Positions 12,895 to 23,708 are shown, numbered from the stretch's first letter. The stretch is 64,000 bases of DNA from Ziziphus jujuba (GCF_031755915.1 NC_083385.1:12111001-12175000), one strand, 5' to 3'. Made by a program: numbers and translations. The notes: generated from the letters alone by a model not told the origin.

Positions 12895-14821
12895 GTGCAT
12901 CTAGTGAATGCGTTTGGATCTACGAAGGCAATCACTTGGATGTTCCCCTAACCCAACCTGGGAAAGGACCGGAAGGAACTGCAGCATGGGGAATGTTCGC
13001 GTCTTTTCGCAAGGCTCATTTTGAGTTGTGGGTCATAGGGCATGCATCTTTATCTGATTAAGGGCCGGGGCATAAGGATCCTGGTACTATCTAGGTGCGA
13101 AGAACCCTGAAGGTGATTGGAATGAGCAGAAATCTCACTCACCGGCCTAAATGACCAGCAAACACTTAAACATGAGAGTAAGGGATCACCCAATGAATGG
13201 ATGAGCTCCAAGCAAGTAGGGAGGAGAGAGAAGGAAGCAAGAACCATGCTTTCAGAGAAGTGGTGGTCTGAATCTTATCTGAACTGTGAGAATAACTGAC
13301 TAAGCCATGCCATAAGGGTCATTCTCCAAACGGGATGGGGCCAAGCCTTTAGGTTGTTTAAGTGGGTTGGGTGACAGATCAGCCATAGGAGTACTCCAGG
13401 ATATAATATAAACTAGGGCAACAAATGTCACACATACGATGATGCCGCCTGTTTTTTTTTCGTGGAAGTCCCTGGCAGAGGAAAGGACTGTAGGTTATGG
13501 CGCGTTCCGCTTCTTATCTAGAGAGAGGCGCTGAAATTGTTCCTATTAGGTCGTGTATGGCAGTCGGTATAGATGAATAAAGGTGGGCCACTTGAATGGG
13601 ACCTAATCCCTTATTTAATAGGCGGCAAAGTTGACTAGGAAAGGGGCCTAGCTGACTGATGAGTGACTTTTGTTTGAGCCTTTAGAAAAAGGCTCTCATG
13701 TGGAGCTAAAACGGCTAGCTACATATAAGTATAGCCAAATCCAGATGAGACGGGACAGATGGTCAGAGGTCGCAGCAGGACTAGGTGCTTTTTGGGGCAG
13801 GGCACTCTTCATTCTTCATTTGAAACTAATGAATGTCGGGTTGGGGATTCTGCCTTGTTATCAAAAAGGGAGTTGGGTAAAGTAGACTCCCTCCTTGGAT
13901 GAGCATGGGGCTTAGTTAAGTAGAATCGGGTTGCATTGCTTGATGCCCTGATCGAAAACGAATCAGTGGGGCCATGCCAGTACAACTGAATATGCGTTAG
14001 AAGGGTCAATCCTTTCCCTACAACACCAAAAAGAAACCGGGCTGAACTTCTCAACCCGCCGGCTTCCATAGAACAATATCATGGCAATATAGACCTAAGT
14101 GGTCATATTGGATCTTTGGGAACCATCATAAGTACGGCCGGCCTATATTTAAATGAGAATGTTGTGTCGTCTAGCGGAGCCTAGAAGAAGGTTACTCGCA
14201 CAGACAGTTGACTCCTTTTCAATAGAAAGGAACAGTCAAACCAACCCAGTTGGCCGGCCAATCTCAGAGATCTTATTGGCCGGCAAACCGGAGACAGACA
14301 ACCATGGTCTCGACCTTACCAGCACCGGAGGTGTACTAATCAATGAACCCCGAAACCTACTTTCTTTTCTGACAAAATAAACGAAGCCTAACCGGTCACG
14401 ACATGTTGTTGATATTGATTGACTTTGAGGGACTTTCGTTGACTGAATCCATCTATAAACCTAGAACCTGGCAACCTTCATAACCAAAGCATCATGACAA
14501 CATCCAAAGGTGACCTTTGGATTTTTAAGTAGAGGGAAATGAGGCGCATGTAGGAATGCCAACCACTACTTAAGCCAATAGTGGCTGAGAGAAAGTGAGC
14601 AGCACCTTGTATAGGTTGGGTGGAGCTTGAAGAAGTGAGCCCCCATCAGAGAAAGCCATTGCGCATTAGCCTAGCTGGCTAGCATTTTCAGCTATTATGT
14701 TAGTTGTAGCGTGCCTTCCCTCCTTCTCTCATTTTAGAAAGATTTGGTAGTATTTTCTTATGATGACCTGGTCGAGAGAGTACGATACATCGGTGTAAAA
14801 GACTGAGTGGGATCTATGAGG
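12895..14821. other. nad1 intron 2 start and spacer
   Basis: The first part is probably nad1 intron 2 (starts GTGCATC at 12895). No exon c and no 3' intron end were found, so the intron is broken somewhere here. Frames at 13670-13885 and 14153-14380 are unrecognised. Confidence 0.4.
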
Positions 14822-14882
14822 TTGGTTATATTAAGGCCTGGCCGGAAAGTGTTAATTCTTACCTCTATCATCAGCTCGGGTT
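14822..14882 (+). pseudogene. nad1: duplicate scrap of nad1 exon e
   Basis: The words GGCCTGGCCGGAAAGTG and CTATCATCAGCTCGGG match nad1 exon e at 16293-16336 with small changes and a short insertion. The flank at about 15060-15090 also resembles the sequence after the main exon e (16403-16425), so a piece of exon plus downstream DNA was duplicated. Confidence 0.6.
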
Positions 14883-15103
14883 TTGCTTTCCGTTGTGGAC
14901 GATTTTTGAGGTAGTAGTATTTGAGGTTGTTGATGGAGGCCTTCGAAGCTAGCGCTTCTGCAGTCGGGTCTTGCAATGAGTTTCCTTATAGCTCCGATTA
15001 AATTAAGCAGCTCCCACTAAGGGCACAGGATAGATGAGATCTGTCGTGGTGCTGTTGCATGCTTCTGATTAATAGGAAGAGGATGATTCAGCCAAGAATA
15101 ATG

Positions 15104-15203
15104 ATGTATCTACTTATAGTTTTTTTTACCCCTTCTCAGTAGTTCCGTAGCAGGTTTTTTCAGATGTTTTCTAAGATTAGAAGGAACCGCTATAATGACT
15201 ACG
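15104..15203 (+). pseudogene. nad5: nad5 exon 1, 5' 100 bases (second copy)
   Basis: From ATG at 15104 the sequence matches nad5 exon 1 at 39776 for about 100 bases (ATGTATCTACTTATAG, then GAACCGCTATAATGAC), including the same extra base that shifts the frame. Homology ends abruptly at ACG near 15203. This copy and that at 39776 are each followed or preceded by members of the same unknown ORF pair, suggesting repeat-mediated rearrangement in the donor mitochondrion or after transfer. Confidence 0.78.
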
Positions 15204-15275
15204 GGCTGAAATCTTGTGCTCTTTGGAATTGTGATTTTCGGCTTTCTATTTCTCTTTCAGTGTTACTGTTTATGA

Positions 15276-15921
15276 TTGAAAAAAAAAAAAGTAAAGCTTT
15301 ATACTTGTCTTTATTTTGTATTTATCAATTCCATTTTTCATCTTTTTTTATTCCTTTTTTCTCCACATCTACTTATTCTCTCACTACGGTCTTCATTTGG
15401 GTTATCCTTTCTTTTTCATTTTGAGTGTGGGGGGAGGGCAAGCACTTCCTTTTTCAGCCCAGAGGGCTTATCCTCATGGAAGGAAGATTCATTTGAGATA
15501 CATGCCTTATTGGAGTCTTTTTCCAAAATAGAAAAGGAGGACACGTCGGTGAATTCTTCGATCCCTGGGGTGGTGCGCAATGGGGTAGGACCATCCCACC
15601 AACCACCATCCTCTCATCTCCCACCTAATGAAATGGAGGAGGAAAGGGAAAGGGAGATTTCCACTAAAAAGCTAACCAGTGTTCTGGAAAAGCACCTACA
15701 AAGGTACTGTTCCACCCCCCATTAGAGGAATATCCACAATTTAAATATGAAGAGAATTTAAGTTATTTGGCAGAAAATATGGCCATTTCCTTTTATGACG
15801 TGGATTCCAAAACAAGCCAGGAGATTAAGCATCTGGCCAATTTCGATAAAGTGAAACATTATCGAAAGGTGGAGAGTTTTTTAAAGAGCTTTTTAGACCA
15901 GTATTCTAATGGGTGGGCTTA
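15276..15921 (+). pseudogene. unknown mitochondrial-type ORF, one frameshift at a C run
   Basis: I do not recognise a function. One frame is open from 15276 to 15725, beginning with a hydrophobic, phenylalanine- and leucine-rich stretch (about residues 8-48) and continuing into a hydrophilic part with SSWKEDSFEIHALLE and EDTSVNSS. After a run of C at about 15714-15719 the next frame is open through EEYPQFKYEEN to a TAA at 15919-15921. A single slip at the C run would make this one protein of about 215 residues. The hydrophilic core resembles the frame at 38856-39218 (TSWTGKTSFEKQVLLE, EATSVNP), so the two are diverged paralogues. It sits between the nad5 scrap and the end of nad1 intron 4. 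Confidence 0.5.
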
Positions 15922-16124
15922 AATCATTTATTTGTATGGATCCGTTAAGGTGAAAGCCAAATCGGTTGGTTCGAGGACCCATTGGTCAAAGGAAAGGGAA
16001 GGTCCTGATTTCGAGACGGAGCCATATGATGCGAGGGTGTCACATACGGTTCCCTTGAGAGGGGTGTGATACCACCACCTATCAGGACCGATGAGTGGTC
16101 CATGGAGCTGCATCCCTACTCACC
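15922..16124 (+). other. 3' end of nad1 intron 4 (group II) with domain V
   Basis: A hairpin at 16019-16052 reads GAGCCATATGATGCG and closes with CACATACGGTTC, a typical plant mitochondrial domain V. It ends about 70 bases before nad1 exon e. MatR, normally inside this intron, is absent, so the intron was cut upstream. Confidence 0.82.
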
Positions 16125-16383
16125 TGGTCCATGCACATCGCTTTCTCCAAGAGGTTGGCCGTCTATCCTAGATCTTCCCATTTTCAAGAAGATCCCAGGC
16201 TTGATCCAGTTTAGTATCAAGGTGATTTTGTTTTTGTTCCCATATATATGGGTTCGTGCAGCATTTCCATGATATCGTTATGATCAATTAATAGGACTTG
16301 GCCGGAAAGTGTTCTTACCACTATCATTAGCTCGGGTAGTCACCGTTTCTGATGTTTTAGTCACCTGTGAATGGCTCCCTTAA
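16125..16383 (+). pseudogene. nad1: nad1 exon e (last exon)
   Basis: The exon has exactly the normal 259 bases. It reads [20 protein letters not shown], then [24 protein letters not shown] and VLVTCEWLP before TAA. The codons for PCTSLSP are the unedited genomic form, so the copy derives from DNA. One CGA-type codon after AAFP is now TGA. The expected product part is the last membrane helices of complex I subunit ND1. Confidence 0.92.
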
Positions 16384-18353
16384 TTATGTGCAAGGAATTT
16401 CCCTCTTGATTAATGGGAAGCGGGTTAGTCCCCGAAAATGCTCGTTCCTTTGTCGTTGGGGCAAAAAATTTGACTTGCTCGTTCCTAGGAACTCAGTAAC
16501 GTGGCCAGTAAGTCAGCGAGCATTGAGGTAGGCGGACATATATTTTTAATTGCTTTAAGTCGATAAGGCAAGGAAGGAAAAAGAGGGAAAGTTGCTCTAT
16601 TTAAAATTCTAAAAAAGAATTTAGGCACAGTACAGCCTTTTCCACAGTTACAAAAGCCTTTGCCGTGGATAACTGCTTTGAAATATTAGCCCGGATTATG
16701 CTTTCAAATCAATAGTTCATGAATGTAGTACCTCCTCTAATCTTTTGTTTGAACAAGCCTTGTTACTACAGTTTGTTACTAAAGAAAGAATGTGCTATAC
16801 TATCGACGAGATGAAGTGAAGCAAGAGAAGAGTTCTGACAAAGTGATTGATCCAATTAAGATAAGATCGATAGATAGAGAATGGGACAGGACCAACACTA
16901 ACAGGGGACATAGAACATATTTTTTTAAAGGAATTGCTAGACAGAACTAAAAGCTAGAAGAAAGATGATCGGGGGCCGGGAATCGAACTATTAAATGAAA
17001 ATAAGGACCGATGATCATCAATAGACCTTTTAAATATTATTACTTACTAGTTTTGATCATTTGCACAGATTTGTTGAAATAAGGTCTATATTCGCATTTG
17101 AATTGACCTTTCGTACTAAGGACAAGCTATGAGATGGTTTTTTTGGGCTTTCAACTAAATCAAAGAAACAATGGAGAAGAACTAATGGATAGACCAGTTC
17201 GCATTTATTGGAATGAAAAGAAAGAGAAGGGGTTCACAGGCAGAGGAGAGAGATACTTTTTAAAGAAGCGATTCGTTAAACAAGGGATGAGCGTTGACCG
17301 AGCAGTTTAAACCTATTACTGTACAGTTGACCTCAGACCTATTCCCGATTGCAGAAGCGGAAAGTTTAGACTAGGAGGAAAGTTTAACATATAGCCAAAA
17401 CGTGGTTTCCCGCATCTAATCGGTACTCCATGATGTTAATATTTGCCTTCATCGCCTGATATTCTATCATGACATCCTTGGATCAAGCTGGGCAACAGAG
17501 AAGATTAGGGTCTTTGATCATGGTTTGCTTCATCAGCGCTACTTTAATTGGGCTAAAAGCTGTAGTGGGATCCACCATGATGGTGACCTGAGGTATCAAT
17601 TCCCAAAAACCAAAGGAGCCAAGAATGAGGGAGATACTCAACATTAGATCAAGGTGACTTCTGTAGGGCTGTTGCATGAGGGACGACACCCAGTAAAGGA
17701 ACAGATTGGCCAGTCCTTGGTCCGATATTGGCCGAAAGATTCTTTCTTTTTTTCTTTGGACAAAGGTTAGAATGAATAGCAGTGAGGAGGCTTCTGAGCG
17801 GCTTGAAGAGCATTACTCTTTTAGCCAGTATATGACTCTTTTCTAAAGGTTGTTCAGGCATTTGCAAAGGCATTTCTTTTCCTTTATCTCTAGAAAATGG
17901 AATAAACTTTAGCCCTACTTTCTGGTAATCTAATTGGATCTTGGAAGACATTTTTCATTTTAATCGCTCAAGTAGTTCTGTTTTAAACGACGACGGGGAG
18001 CCTTTGAGAACAGGTTTCATTGTACTGGTGGGAGAGGGAAGCTCATTCCCCTTCTCTTTTTTGTTAACTGAAAGTGAAAAAAGAAGCTTTTGATAGTTTG
18101 AAAGAATTTTGTTCATGGGCTTTTTGCTTATGTCCGCTCTGCTCTTCTCTGAGTTAAGTAGAGAGGAGACTTTTTGGATGGGTACTGGTGGAAAACCAAG
18201 AAAAACAAGGGAGTCTGGTTTGGGCATGGGGGGGGGGGGGTAAATGCCAGTGGATGGGCCTACCTATAAATGAATTGAGCCCAGAGGTGGGGGTGCCTAA
18301 ATTCAAATCATAGAATCATGATTTGGATTCGAACCAATCAAGCTACATGCCCT
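16384..18353. other. spacer between nad1 exon e and nad6
   Basis: A 35-base word around CTTTGTCGTTGGGG at 16430-16464 is repeated at 39633-39667. Three minus-strand frames follow each other at 18227-17955, 17951-17649 and 17689-17483 (90, 100 and 68 codons), lysine- and leucine-rich, not recognised; together they could be one decayed plant mitochondrial ORF. A run of 13 G lies at 18228-18240. Confidence 0.4.
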
Positions 18354-18971
18354 TTAGTAGATCGTGAGTGGGTTTGTCATCCTCCTCATTATAGTCCACC
18401 TAAAATCAATAGCATTTCGTCGGAATACATCTTGTCTTTTCACCTTAGTAGTCCTATGCATAGTAAGTACTATGGCCCCAATCATGGCTACTAATAAAAT
18501 AAGACTAGGAACCAAAAACCAAACAGAATAGTAGGTATAAAGTAAATTGCCCAATGTTTCCAAATTAGTCCAACTTCGTTCCTTTCTAGCATAAATCGTA
18601 TATCTCAGAGAGGTCATATTTCTTTGGGTTGGTAGTAATGGAATGGTTTCATTATCTAAAATGAAGAACATTTCCCACCAAAGGATCAGTCCAATAATAC
18701 CACTCACTGGTAAATAGCATAATACTTCTTCGTGAATCTCCGCTATTTGAATATGGAACATCATAACAACGAAAAGGAATGAAATGGCTATAGCTCCTAT
18801 ATGAACTACTGGGAAGATCATAGGAAAGAAGTCGAGACCTAACAAAAGAAGTAAACCTGAAGTGTCGCGAAAGACTGGAATGGGAAACAAAATGGAATGT
18901 ACCGGATTTTTAGCATGTGCAACCATTAAACCAGAGACCAAAGTAGGGCTCGACAAAACAGAAAGAATCAT
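18354..18971 (-). CDS. nad6: NADH dehydrogenase subunit 6, full-length frame
   Basis: ND6 is a membrane subunit of complex I. The frame of 205 codons is uninterrupted from MILSVLSSPTLVSGLMV to DPLTIY-like NPLTIY, the full plant mitochondrial length. Conserved parts include GLLLLLGLDFFPMIFPVVHI and EIHEEVLCYLPVSGIIGL. It carries about 15 amino acid changes against the usual plant protein, several from C-to-T or G-to-A (R to H, R to W, T to M, D to N). It sits downstream of rps4 on the same strand, a common plant order. The open frame is probably chance survival in a nuclear copy, since its neighbours are all broken; a live mitochondrial gene cannot be excluded from sequence alone. Confidence 0.93.
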   Translation of the reverse strand: MILSVLSSPTLVSGLMVAHAKNPVHSILFPIPVFRDTSGLLLLLGLDFFPMIFPVVHIGAIAISFLFVVMMFHIQIAEIHEEVLCYLPVSGIIGLILWWEMFFILDNETIPLLPTQRNMTSLRYTIYARKERSWTNLETLGNLLYTYYSVWFLVPSLILLVAMIGAIVLTMHRTTKVKRQDVFRRNAIDFRWTIMRRMTNPLTIY

Positions 18972-19635
18972 GGTACGCCATCCTTCCTTGAAATGGAACT
19001 TTCATGCTGGAGTAAGAAATAGCATGAAAGTCGATCTATTATGACCAACGCGGTTGTGCGTATTTCATTTTCTTCTTCCAAGCCTTAGAAAGCACTCACC
19101 GAGTTACTTACGGAAAATAAAATATCTTTCGACGCCAAGAATTTTTTATGTGTCCAGGTCAATCAGAGGTTCGGCTTGCTTCTCTCCCACCTTTTAGCGT
19201 TCTAGGCCCCTGAAAAAATAAAATAAAGAAACCCAAAAAAAAAAGAAAAAGAAAAAAGAGAAATTGGCCATGTTTCCCAAGAAAGGCCGCCTTCTCTCAG
19301 GCTAGCAGTCTTCTACTTCTAGTCGATTGCTTTAGGATGGGCTTCCCTATTTCTTGGGCTTTACTCGCTCATCTACGCTTCGACCCAGCAAGTAATAATT
19401 GAAAAACGATGTTTCCTTACTGATATAAAACTTGTCAATAAAAAAAAAAAGGCAATAAATCAGAGTCCAGTAAAAGAAAAAAAAATGGAAATAGTGAATC
19501 AAGATCTAGATAGATCCATATCTTTATCTCTATCCACAGAGATACCTATCTATATGGATAGAAATCCATTTATGAATCGATCTAGACTATCCTCTATTTG
19601 GATAGATATGTCCCTATGAGCGACTATGCCGATCT
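18972..19635. other. spacer between rps4 and nad6
   Basis: It holds A-rich tracts at about 19215-19260 and 19440-19490. A stretch at 19500-19610 repeats GATAGAT, GATCTAG and TATCTAT-like words with inverted complements that could fold. No gene recognised. Confidence 0.45.
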
Positions 19636-21674
19636 TTATATGTTTGGCCACGTCCGTTTCCTCTCCAAAGAAGAAGCTTTAGATCTTTCAATCTTATGTC
19701 ATGAGGGATGTGATCTATGTTAGGTCCATAAGATACAACAACTTTTGGTGTTCTATGATTCACATCCGAATAATGAGTAGGTAGTTCAATCCTTTTGATT
19801 CTTCTTTTCATAGTAAACTGATGAGGGGATGCGAAGCAATAGGTCGAATTACTATATAAAGAAGAGTTGTAAACTATAGGACTTCTTGTTCGAGTAGGAA
19901 GATTTCAATTTTTCGCGTTCCTTCTGTTTGATAAGAATAGGGATTTGAAATGATACAAATTCCTTTTTATTCTGTTGTGCTCAGCGAAGGAACTGCCTAA
20001 GCATACTTTTTCGGATCCAAAATTCTTTGTTCTTTCTAAATCTTCTTCTTGTATAGAAGAATGCAACTGTTGTAAAAATCAGGATTTTAGTAGTAGGCGG
20101 CATCCCTTTTTAGTTTTGAGTAGGTGGATGTTGAAAAGGTGGTAATCTTGCCACCTTGTGCAAACCAAAATCCACCAAGGTTTGCACCCTCTTTCTTTCT
20201 TTAAAAGAAATATTTTGTTGAATGACCTAATGCAATATTTATGTTTATGTTTTATGTTCCTTTTAATATCTTTTAAATGCCTAAGTTTTATTGTATTTAG
20301 CTTACGAATTGTCTTTTTGTTGGGTATTGATTTTATTTTGTAAAATGGCTATGTGCTGGAAACAGTATTTCTAGCAACATAGGTCCATTGTTAGGGCTGG
20401 AGTTCTCTAAGATTTTTGAACGAGTTTATGATTTTTGGATATGTTGTAGTAGACATGTAAATGAAAATATAGAAAAAAGAATGACTCAAAAAGGCCTTGG
20501 AAAGCCCAAGATATGCAGGTTGCAAATTGGCACAACTGCTGAGATTTTCAGCATTTATGGCCCACGGGCTTGAGATGAATTGGAGTCCTTACCCAATTAT
20601 TTTGGACTTGGTATTCTCCAGATTTTATCCTTGAAATTTCAACATATCACATGCCAAAATTCAAGCAATTTGGATGAATATATCCCTGCCTTCCATCTGG
20701 TCAAAGTAGTAGTACAGGATTAGGTGGAGACAGTTTTTTGAAATTCAAAATCTCACTAACTCTTGTCATAATTATGCTGTCACATGTGAAGCTGGTGGTT
20801 GAACGGTTATGTATCATAATTTTTAATGGGAAATGTGTAAATTTTGAATTTTAAAGACTTCCATTTGGTCCCACACACACCTCACATGTATGAGACAAGT
20901 TTTGTATCTATATATGCAACAAATGAATGAAAAGCAATGAATAAGTGTGCTGTCTAGTTTTGTGTGGCCTACTCTAACATCTTCATCTTCTTCTTCTTCC
21001 TTCAAAACAAAAATCCTAACAATCCTAAATATCACCATACTAAAAACAAACACAAAAATCACCTAAACATCAAACCAAAAATAGGATTAAAGGTCGTGTA
21101 CAAGACTAACACCTTGTGTACAACACTCTTGGCCAAGTGAACCTAAAACCATACCAAACTCCAACAATGGAACCATTTTGTTTTGGTTACTCTCCACATT
21201 CTTACCGGGTGATCCAGGAATTTTCCTATTATTTTTTCAACTGATATTTCGATATAGAAAGATCTCCTTATTTCTTCACCGCGGATTCTCATGTCATTTT
21301 CTTGAAAAGATATTAGATCACCGTGGGAGACTTTCAAATGAGTAATGCTTACCATTCCATTATTCACACAAACCCTTCGATGACTTATCGGTTGCCTTGC
21401 TTGTTTCTGGATTGGGTGGAAAAAGAATATATGAAGTTCATTATGTTCCTCTATGCATCTCTGTGATGGGTAAATCCCCATGAAAAAGGGGCAACTTTCG
21501 TGTAGTTTGTGATTGGATGTAACTATTAAGATTTTCCCTCGGATAAATCTTTCTCTTAATAGATCTCTTCTTGTTCCTCAATCTTTGGAGAATGCGGTGT
21601 TGTGTTATTGTAAGTTCTCTGTTCTGAACATTTCTTGAAAGTAGACGACAAGTTTTAAATCTTAATGCGGGCAA
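19636..21674 (-). pseudogene. rps4: rps4 pseudogene split by a solo LTR
   Basis: S4 is a primary rRNA-binding protein of the small subunit. The 5' part (21674-21172) reads PALRFKTCRLLSRNV, with TTG in place of the start ATG. A frameshift near 21450 separates it from ARQPISHRRVCVNNGM and FYIEISVEKIIGKFLDHPVR. The 3' part (20123-19636) resumes in HLLKTKKGCRLLLKS, followed by a CGA to TGA stop. It then runs to RIKRIELPTHYS and HIPHDIRLKDL, with one base missing just before the native stop. Between the parts lies an LTR of 1,038 bases inserted in the TGG-TTC-CGC region. Nad6 follows downstream on the same strand. Confidence 0.93.
20124..21171 (+). mobile_element. Copia-like solo LTR inserted in rps4
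   Basis: The LTR (20129-21166) starts TGTTGAAAAGGTGG and ends ACTCCAACA. Flanks are GTGGA (20124-20128) and ATGGA (21167-21171), a 5-bp target duplication with one change. In intact rps4 this site is GCGGA on this strand, so the CpG had probably already become TG before insertion. The first 605 bases match the truncated LTR at 4889. No internal region is present. Confidence 0.9.
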
Positions 21675-21780
21675 GGCCTATCTCGTTGAAAAAGTCTTTT
21701 TCGCCACATCGGGTATAACGGGAATTGAACCCCCTCTGCTGCTGGCGGACTGATGGAGAATGTTTTTCTTTGATCCAGTT

Positions 21781-21880
21781 ACTTGTTAGGAGTAGGTTTT
21801 GGCTTGCCCCTTTCTTATTATTAGTTAGAAAGGTTTGTTTGGAACCCTTTCTTTCCCCTTTCTCTAATAATAAGGTAAGA
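21781..21880 (+). repeat. dispersed stem-loop repeat, copy 2
   Basis: It starts ACTTGTTAGGAGTAGG and contains CTTATTATTAG followed about 40 bases later by CTAATAATAAG, which can pair as an 11-bp stem. Related copies lie at 5889-5950 and 22679-22750. Confidence 0.8.
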
Positions 21881-22678
21881 TTTAAAAGCTCCTTCCTTCA
21901 GCTGGTGCACAGGGGCGCACTTCCATTTTCCCTTTACAAGGGGGGGTAATGAATAGAGATCTTCCTCCAGCAGTCTTCTCTTCCTATCACTTCACTTCGT
22001 TCGAGAGATCTGATCTCATCGGACCTCACCTGGCCAGGGTCGAAGGGGAAGGAAGGGATGGGTAGTTAGGGAATAGCAATGGGAGAGGGCTTGTAGCCCC
22101 CTTCCCCCTCTTCCCCACACCTATTTGTTCCCCCGGCCTTGGAGAGATGCGTCACTCCTTTCTTTTAATAAAAAGATGAATAGATAGGGCCATGATACAT
22201 TTTGGAATATTGTAAAGGTAAATAAAGTATTTTCGTCCCTTTTGCCTACTTGAGGACTTATGTGAATGTTTTGGAATGGGGATGTTCACCTTTTGCAACA
22301 AGTAGACCCACGATACGGACTAATAGATGTTCCTATTCTTACTCGAAAGTAAGATCTATTCATAGTTGGTCAGTCCACCACGGCACGACTTCTCGCTTTT
22401 CATGAATGTGTCTCCCCTTTTGCTTATGTGAGTTTAACCTGCCTTTGACTCTGCTTGCTTTTGACTCCCTATGAGTCGTTTTACAACTTTCTTTTTCGGA
22501 GGGTTGGCGGGACATGGGAGCCTCAGCTCACGCATCGGTTTACCGAAATCACCTCCGTTATCCCACTTCCTTCTATTCAAAAAGGCGAGAGGCCTTTCAA
22601 AAAAAAGGCCCTAGCAGGGCTCTTCTTTATATATTACATAAGCTCTAAAGTAGGTAGCCCCGAAAGCCGAACTTAGCT

Positions 22679-22750
22679 ACTTGTTAGGAGTAGGTTTTGG
22701 CTTGCCCCTTTCTTATTATTAGTAAGATAGGTTTGTTTGGAACCTTTCTA
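22679..22750 (+). repeat. dispersed stem-loop repeat, copy 3 (5' arm only)
   Basis: About 68 bases match 21781-21847 with two changes, including CTTATTATTAG. The right arm is replaced by other sequence after GGAACC. Confidence 0.8.
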
Positions 22751-23635
22751 TGTTATTAGTAAAGGGCTTTTCTCGCTTGTTACTTTCTTCACATGCTTGA
22801 GCGCATTAATAGAATACATATATCAAATTTCCTTGAGTTTTCAGTAACTAAAGTGCTAACGAGAAAGAAAATGGATGCACTAACACACAGCTCAATCCCT
22901 TGCTTTGTTCTATAGTAAGGGGCCTTTTCTTGCAGGATGCCGGGTGCACAGGAATGCCCAACCTATACAAGGAGTTTCTGCCTTCATTTGGTCATGCTGC
23001 TATGATGTAACGTGCAATCGTCCCAAGGCAGCAGGATGTATGGTATAGGGCCCTTTATTTTCTCTCCCTTAAAGTCCTTTATAGATTTCGAGTCAGGAAT
23101 AGAGCAGTGGCTTATTCGACACTATATCACAATTCATTCATTCTCGGGCATAACAGTTCACGAAGCGTGGCATGGGACATCCATTGGTGGTGGGAGTCTT
23201 ACATCCGACCGAAAGGTTAGACTAATCCCATTCATCCTGGTCTGATCCGAACGGATCTTGTTGAATGAATTGATATATTGTTGTATGCCCTACTTCTTAG
23301 TTTAGTGAATTTTTCCCTACTCGGACCCGCCCTTTGACTACTCATGAGATATAGTGGAAACATTTTGTTATGGTGGAGAATGGGGAGTGAAAACACCAAT
23401 GCAGTAGAAAACAACCGCATGAATCAGAATCCACTTATATTAAGACAGACGACTGAAAAAGAAAGGCTTCACATTCTCCAAGTGGTTGATCTTAGCGTGC
23501 TAGCCGCAGCTTCATTTCGTATAGTGATAACGCTTTCTCTTTCTTAGTGCTCCGCTCCCCTTGTATAGTAAGGGGAACTCTGGTTACGCGGCTTTCTCTT
23601 ATAGGGGTCCATTTTCTCTGAATTGACTCAGCTTA

Positions 23636-23708
23636 ACCTACTTAACTCAGTAGTTAGAATATCGCTTTCATATGGTGAGAGTCATTGGTTCAAATCCAGT
23701 AGTAGGTA
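23636..23708 (+). tRNA. trnM-CAU: trnM-CAU, plastid-derived, decayed
   Basis: The sequence starts ACCTACTTAACTCAG and ends AGTAGGTA, with CAT in the anticodon loop (CTTTCATAT) and a GGTTCAAATCC T-arm. This is the plastid elongator tRNA-Met that most plant mitochondria carry. The acceptor stem still pairs. CGG in the anticodon arm has become TGG and other G-to-A changes are present, so it is likely a pseudogene. Confidence 0.85.

Larger units (their letters stand above)
21675..23635. other. spacer between rps4 and trnM
   Basis: It contains the two long copies of a dispersed stem-loop repeat (21781-21880 and 22679-22750). Frames at 22455-22676, 23012-23245 and 23344-23547 are short and unrecognised. 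No TE terminus seen. Confidence 0.4.

Noticed and set aside
12895..14400. nad1 exon c expected after exon b
   Set aside because: No codons of the expected AETNRAPFDLPEAE region were found on either strand.
15276..15921. matR remnant, expected in nad1 intron 4
   Set aside because: The frame shows no reverse transcriptase or maturase motif and instead resembles the ORF at 38.9 kb.
16965..17000. tRNA T-arm-like word (GGGAATCGAAC) on the minus strand
   Set aside because: No matching D-arm, anticodon arm or acceptor stem could be drawn around it.
21700..21760. Possible tRNA 3' half upstream of rps4 (minus strand, GGTTCAATTCCCG)
   Set aside because: Only a T-arm-like word is visible; no acceptor partner or anticodon arm is convincing.
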